Below are positions 6,478 to 9,212 of a stretch of 9,212 bases of DNA, one piece after another. The DNA comes from Bacteroidota bacterium (lineage in GTDB: Bacteria; Bacteroidota; Bacteroidia; Chitinophagales; UBA10324). Numbering within the stretch: position 1 is the first letter of the stretch; each line of letters begins with the position of its first letter. Where the stretch lies: positions 1-9,212 of the forward strand of contig DMRR01000171.1 of the NCBI GenBank assembly GCA_003455275.1. Reading direction: 5' to 3'. The translations under genes and the position numbers were made by a program. The notes below the pieces were generated by a model, which saw only the letters and a program-made list of their open reading frames with translations, ran no database searches and was not told the origin of the DNA.

Positions 6478-7890
6478 TTAATCATCATTACTTGTCCGCT
6501 CTGTTCCTAATCCATACTTATCAATCATGTAGATGAACGAGGCACAGGCGGCAGCACCAAGTTCAAGTTCTCGGTCATTCACTTCTTCATACACATCGTT
6601 TTCTGCATGATGGTGATCGAAGTAGCGCTGCGAATCAGGCGAAAGCTCAGCCAGTAACGGACATAATTCGCCAAGGTGGCCCACATCAGCTCCTGAACCA
6701 TTGCGGCTGAAATCACAGATTCCGAAATAGCAAAGCACAGGAGCAAATTTTGTTTTGATGTAATCACGATAAGCATCACCGCAATCAAGGGTAAATCCTC
6801 TTGGAGTAAATCCCCCTGCATCACTTTCAATAGCCGCGATATGTTTTTCACCGGAAGTTTTTGCATATGCTGCATATGCTTTAGCTCCGCGCGTTCCGTT
6901 TTCTTCATTCATAAAAAGCACCACACGGATCGTGTGTTCTGGTTTTATCCCAAGTTTCTTAAACAGGTAAATCACTTCCATTGAATGAACGATTCCTGCA
7001 CCGTCATCGTGCGCACCTTCAGCCATATCCCAGGCATCAAGGTGTCCGCCAATTACAATCACTTCGTTGGGATACTTGCTTCCTTTAATTTCAGCTATCA
7101 CATTATGGCTTTTCACATCAGGAAGTGTTTCACAATTTGTCCGGAACCAAAACTGCAACGATTTATTTTTCTTTAATGAGGCGCTCAACAATTCAGCATC
7201 GCGGGTACAAATAGCTATTGCAGGAATTTTATTTACAGATGTATCATAACCCATACTACCGGTATGAGGATGATCATCAATATGAGAAGCCATACTTCGC
7301 ACCACCACTCCAATTGCGCCAAACTTAGCGGCCTCTGAAGCACCTGCCCATCGCTGCCCCACTGTGTTTCCATAAGCATTGAATGTATAAATTGAAGAAG
7401 GGTCCATCGGCTTATTATAAAAAACTATTTTTCCTTTTATTTCATTCGGATCTAACTTTTGTAATTCTCCCAAACCATTTACTTCAATAACTTCAGCTTT
7501 CAGTCCTTCTTTCGGAGTTCCGATGCTGCCGCCAAGAGCGCACACTTTCACATCATGATAAGTTTTATTCGAAATGATTTGTGCAACTTCCTGCTCTCCA
7601 CGCACCCAATGAGGCACCATGCATTCCTGCAGCCACACGGTATCTGCTCCGAATTGCTTCAGCCACTTCGCCATGTGATTAACTGCTGTATCAGCAAGCG
7701 GAGAACCGCTGATTCTTTTTCCTGAGTTCTTACATAAATCATAAAGCGCTTTATAGGCCATGTCATCTTTCAAAGCAGTAGAAAAAATTTTACTGACCTG
7801 AATAGAGTCTGCATTCTGAGCAAGAGCTGATGTGAAAGGTGAAAGATGAAAGGTGAAAAGGAGTGAGAGGAAAGTGATTGATTTTCTCAT
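6478..7890 (-). CDS. Exported M28 family metallopeptidase, carboxypeptidase Q-like
   Basis: The 470-residue protein is predicted to be exported by a signal peptide (cleavage near ALA24/Q25). A protease-associated domain is inserted at about residues 130-245, and the M28 zinc-peptidase core spans about 255-460. The two-zinc site is complete: GGHLDAWD (H283, with D285), HDDG (bridging D295), NEENG (catalytic E329, ligand E330), ESDAGG (D357) and HHHAEND (H428). Length, domain order and the GGHLDAWDMAEGAHDDGAG and ESDAGGFTPRGF segments resemble animal carboxypeptidase Q (plasma glutamate carboxypeptidase), which releases amino acids from small peptides. There is no lipobox and no T9SS tail, so a periplasmic or simply secreted location is inferred. 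Oddly, residues 11-20 of the signal peptide are encoded by a 7-base tandem repeat (7831-7858), which puts His15 and Pro18 into the hydrophobic core. It converges on the beta-helix gene and diverges from the barrel gene. Confidence 0.92.
   Translation of the reverse strand: MRKSITFLSLLFTFHLSPFTSALAQNADSIQVSKIFSTALKDDMAYKALYDLCKNSGKRISGSPLADTAVNHMAKWLKQFGADTVWLQECMVPHWVRGEQEVAQIISNKTYHDVKVCALGGSIGTPKEGLKAEVIEVNGLGELQKLDPNEIKGKIVFYNKPMDPSSIYTFNAYGNTVGQRWAGASEAAKFGAIGVVVRSMASHIDDHPHTGSMGYDTSVNKIPAIAICTRDAELLSASLKKNKSLQFWFRTNCETLPDVKSHNVIAEIKGSKYPNEVIVIGGHLDAWDMAEGAHDDGAGIVHSMEVIYLFKKLGIKPEHTIRVVLFMNEENGTRGAKAYAAYAKTSGEKHIAAIESDAGGFTPRGFTLDCGDAYRDYIKTKFAPVLCYFGICDFSRNGSGADVGHLGELCPLLAELSPDSQRYFDHHHAENDVYEEVNDRELELGAAACASFIYMIDKYGLGTERTSNDD
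7831..7858. repeat. 7-base tandem repeat inside the M28 signal-peptide coding sequence
   Basis: On the plus strand there are four consecutive heptamers: TGTGAAA, GGTGAAA, GATGAAA and GGTGAAA, consensus GRTGAAA. They encode residues 11-20 of the M28 peptidase on the minus strand (LFTFHLSPFT). The unit closely matches the GRTGAAW units at 3521-3548, 4.3 kb away. Because 7 is not a multiple of 3, gain or loss of a single unit would shift the reading frame. Confidence 0.7.
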
Positions 7891-7910
7891 GAAGAGTATT
7901 TCAGTTTATT

Positions 7911-7924
7911 CCGAAGTATTTCGG
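7911..7924. promoter_or_regulatory. Stem-loop or dyad in the leader of the M28 peptidase gene
   Basis: CCGAA (7911-7915) and TTCGG (7920-7924) form a perfect 5-bp stem with a 4-base loop, 20 bases before the ATG of the M28 peptidase on the minus strand. The three G:C pairs stand out in this AT-rich gap. It may be an operator, a small RNA hairpin affecting translation, or chance. GTATTTC occurs in it and again at 7896-7902. Confidence 0.3.
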
Positions 7925-8003
7925 GAGGGTGAATGTAAAAACAACATTTAATTGAAATAAGGTATTCTGTGGATAAATAGCGGCATCTCATAGAAATGAA
8001 ATC

Positions 8004-8033
8004 TTTGCAACAGAGTTGTTACAAATAGATTTG
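8004..8033 (+). promoter_or_regulatory. Bacteroidota-type promoter of the barrel protein gene
   Basis: TTTG at 8004-8007 and TAGATTTG at 8026-8033 match the -33 (TTTG) and -7 (TAnnTTTG) consensus of the Bacteroidota primary sigma factor exactly, with an 18-base spacer. Transcription would start near 8039-8041, giving a leader of about 15 bases before the TTG at 8056. The spacer contains a CAAC/GTTG dyad (8008-8011 and 8015-8018), and the -7 element lies within a second dyad, CAAAT-AG-ATTTG (8022-8033). This is the only full-consensus promoter I found in the window. Confidence 0.7.
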
Positions 8034-8055
8034 CGCCCTCTTTAAGAAAAACAGG

Positions 8056-8754
8056 TTGAAAAAAATAATTTTCGTTTCTGTGTTTATGTTTTCTGTGTTG
8101 CTAACCAAAGCACAGGTGTTCATTCAACGCACAAGCGATTCTACTTTTAAATTAATAGGTGAAGCCGGGTTAGTAACTGGTTCTTATACTTATGATCAGT
8201 TTGCTCCGGATTTTTATCTCGAAGGATTTAGGGTACAATTAAAAAAAGGGATCTACTACCGCCAGGAATATGACAAGGGAGCTTTTCGTCTTTCGTTTGT
8301 TGGCTCTTCGGGCAGCATACATCATATAGCCAGGCAATACATGGAAGTAAAAGACACTATCAATCTTGATGGCCAGTGGAAGAACCGTGGACTTCAAATT
8401 GGTTTTGAAAAATTTTTATATAGCAAAAATGGATTCAGTTTTTATGGAGGGTTCGATGCAGTATATCGTAAACATAAGTTCTCAGGAGCCGGAAGCAGCA
8501 TGTTTGATGAATTAACATTTCAGCAAAAACAAAATTCATATGGAGTAGGGGCTGAAATGTTTATTGGTGCAAGGTTCGATATCGGAACGCATTTCAAAAT
8601 TAGCCTGGAATCTGCTTATTCCATTCTTAATATTCATGAGCACATAGAAAGAAATTATGCAGCAGTGCAAATGCCTTCCTCAGTTATCAATTCCAATCAC
8701 TTTACAATAGAGCCATCGCCATTCAATAGAATCTCTATTGGATATAAGTTTTGA
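8056..8754 (+). CDS. Predicted outer-membrane beta-barrel protein, function unknown
   Basis: The 232-residue protein is probably exported. Residues 1-19 form a signal peptide: a Lys-Lys start, a hydrophobic core and a TKA/Q cleavage site. No known motif is recognised. The mature chain alternates polar and hydrophobic or aromatic residues in strand-length runs, such as FRLSFVGS, GLQIGFEKFLY, FSFYGGFDAVY, YGVGAEMFIGARF, FKISLESAYSI and NRISIGYKF. It ends in Phe after an aromatic-rich last strand, the usual C-terminal signal of outer-membrane barrels. An 8- to 10-stranded porin-like barrel is inferred. The start is TTG at 8056: it is the codon directly before the two lysines, and the next in-frame ATG (8086) would remove half of the signal peptide. 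A consensus promoter lies just upstream. It converges on the next gene with only 8 bases between stop codons, leaving no room for a terminator. Confidence 0.72.
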   Translation: MKKIIFVSVFMFSVLLTKAQVFIQRTSDSTFKLIGEAGLVTGSYTYDQFAPDFYLEGFRVQLKKGIYYRQEYDKGAFRLSFVGSSGSIHHIARQYMEVKDTINLDGQWKNRGLQIGFEKFLYSKNGFSFYGGFDAVYRKHKFSGAGSSMFDELTFQQKQNSYGVGAEMFIGARFDIGTHFKISLESAYSILNIHEHIERNYAAVQMPSSVINSNHFTIEPSPFNRISIGYKF

Positions 8755-8762
8755 GTTGGCCA

Positions 8763-9212
8763 TTACAACTTCAGAACCTTTCTGCTTTCATGAAGTGCTG
8801 CCCCTATTATTTCAATATTGTATAAACCCTGAGGCAATTCAATCAAAGAAACTGAAAATTCAGTTTCACCATTTAGCCATTCATAGTTTGCCATTAACCT
8901 TCCACCCATATCATAAACTTTAATTAAATAATTCTCATTTGCTGGTTCACTGAGTTGAAGGTGCAGCCAATCGTTTGTTGGATTTGGGTAAATTGAAAAA
9001 TTGAACTCATCATTTGATACTGAAGAAAAATCTTCGTCGCGTGTTGCATTTGTTGTGAAATTATAGGATGAAGTATATGATGAAACCTGTGCAAGATGCT
9101 GAAGGCACGGATTTGATGCATTAGCCGAGCGAACATTTTTTCCGGCTGCATCAGTCCATTCGAACCGGAGCATATCATAATTATCTTCAGGATAAAGCGG
9201 AGCGCCGGGTTC
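8763..9212 (-). CDS. C-terminal part of a T9SS type-A secreted protein (partial)
   Basis: The frame is open from the TAA at 8765-8763 to the right edge, giving 149 residues. The Met encoded at 9173-9171 is internal, because the frame continues upstream (EPGAPLYPEDNYD) without a stop. The last 80 or so residues form a T9SS type-A sorting domain: FSIYPNPTNDWLHLQLS, then IKVYDMGGRLM, then LPQGLYNIEII, ending RKVLKL. In the family this tail is recognised by the type IX translocon and cleaved or used for surface attachment. The part before it (LRFEWTDAAGKNVRSANAS, then a Ser/Thr-rich linker) shows no domain I recognise, so the catalytic or binding role lies outside the window. It is the second T9SS substrate here, and its tail is clearly diverged from that of the beta-helix protein, so the two are not a recent duplication. 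Confidence 0.85.
   Translation of the reverse strand, partial: EPGAPLYPEDNYDMLRFEWTDAAGKNVRSANASNPCLQHLAQVSSYTSSYNFTTNATRDEDFSSVSNDEFNFSIYPNPTNDWLHLQLSEPANENYLIKVYDMGGRLMANYEWLNGETEFSVSLIELPQGLYNIEIIGAALHESRKVLKL

Noticed and set aside
8924..9178. 84-codon minus-strand frame overlapping the T9SS partial gene
   Set aside because: It is out of frame with a clear sorting domain and has no recognisable content.
1..9212. tRNA, rRNA, insertion sequence, phage or defence system
   Set aside because: No cloverleaf-like segment, transposase or integrase motif, terminal inverted repeats or defence-associated domain was seen on either strand.

Overview
This 9.2 kb window is ordinary chromosomal DNA from a member of the Bacteroidota, AT-rich and Cytophaga/Chitinophaga/Sphingobacteria-like in style. 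The evidence is two type IX secretion (T9SS) type-A C-terminal sorting domains with a YPNP motif, the start of a SusC/RagA-like outer-membrane receptor with a carboxypeptidase-D-like regulatory domain, Shine-Dalgarno-poor starts, and one good Bacteroidota promoter (TTTG, 18-base spacer, TAnnTTTG). A genus cannot be named from the sequence alone.

Layout from left to right. Positions 1-227 (minus) are the first 75 codons of a TonB-dependent receptor or carboxypeptidase-regulatory-like outer-membrane protein, cut by the window edge. Positions 408-1379 (minus) encode a full-length Sua5-type threonylcarbamoyl-AMP synthase, followed by a small intrinsic terminator. Divergent from it is a tight three-gene plus-strand operon: a class I SAM methyltransferase (1502-2230), a PAP2-family membrane phosphatase (2227-2793) and a ZIP metal transporter (about 2790-3500). 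Both junctions are 4-base stop/start overlaps, ATGA and TTGA. An enoyl-CoA hydratase follows (3620-4396). Next is a secreted parallel beta-helix protein with a T9SS tail (4568-6382). Convergent to it is an exported M28 metallopeptidase resembling carboxypeptidase Q (6478-7890, minus). Divergent from that is a small predicted outer-membrane beta-barrel protein (8056-8754). It converges at 8 bases on the C-terminal end of another T9SS-exported protein that runs off the window (8763 to beyond 9212, minus).

The genes fall into housekeeping functions (tRNA t6A synthesis, fatty-acid or amino-acid degradation), an envelope/metal operon, and a set of exported proteins. I see no phage, transposon, CRISPR array, toxin-antitoxin or defence module, and no clear evidence of a new multi-gene system.

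The most unusual signal is a set of degenerate 7-base tandem repeats. Two adjacent arrays, GRTGAAW-like at 3500-3548 and TYTAATY-like at 3552-3614, fill almost the entire gap between the ZIP and enoyl-CoA hydratase genes. A related GRTGAAA array lies inside the coding sequence of the M28 peptidase signal peptide (7831-7858). Non-ATG starts are also frequent: TTG at 2790 and 8056, GTG at 4568, and an optional GTG at 1382.
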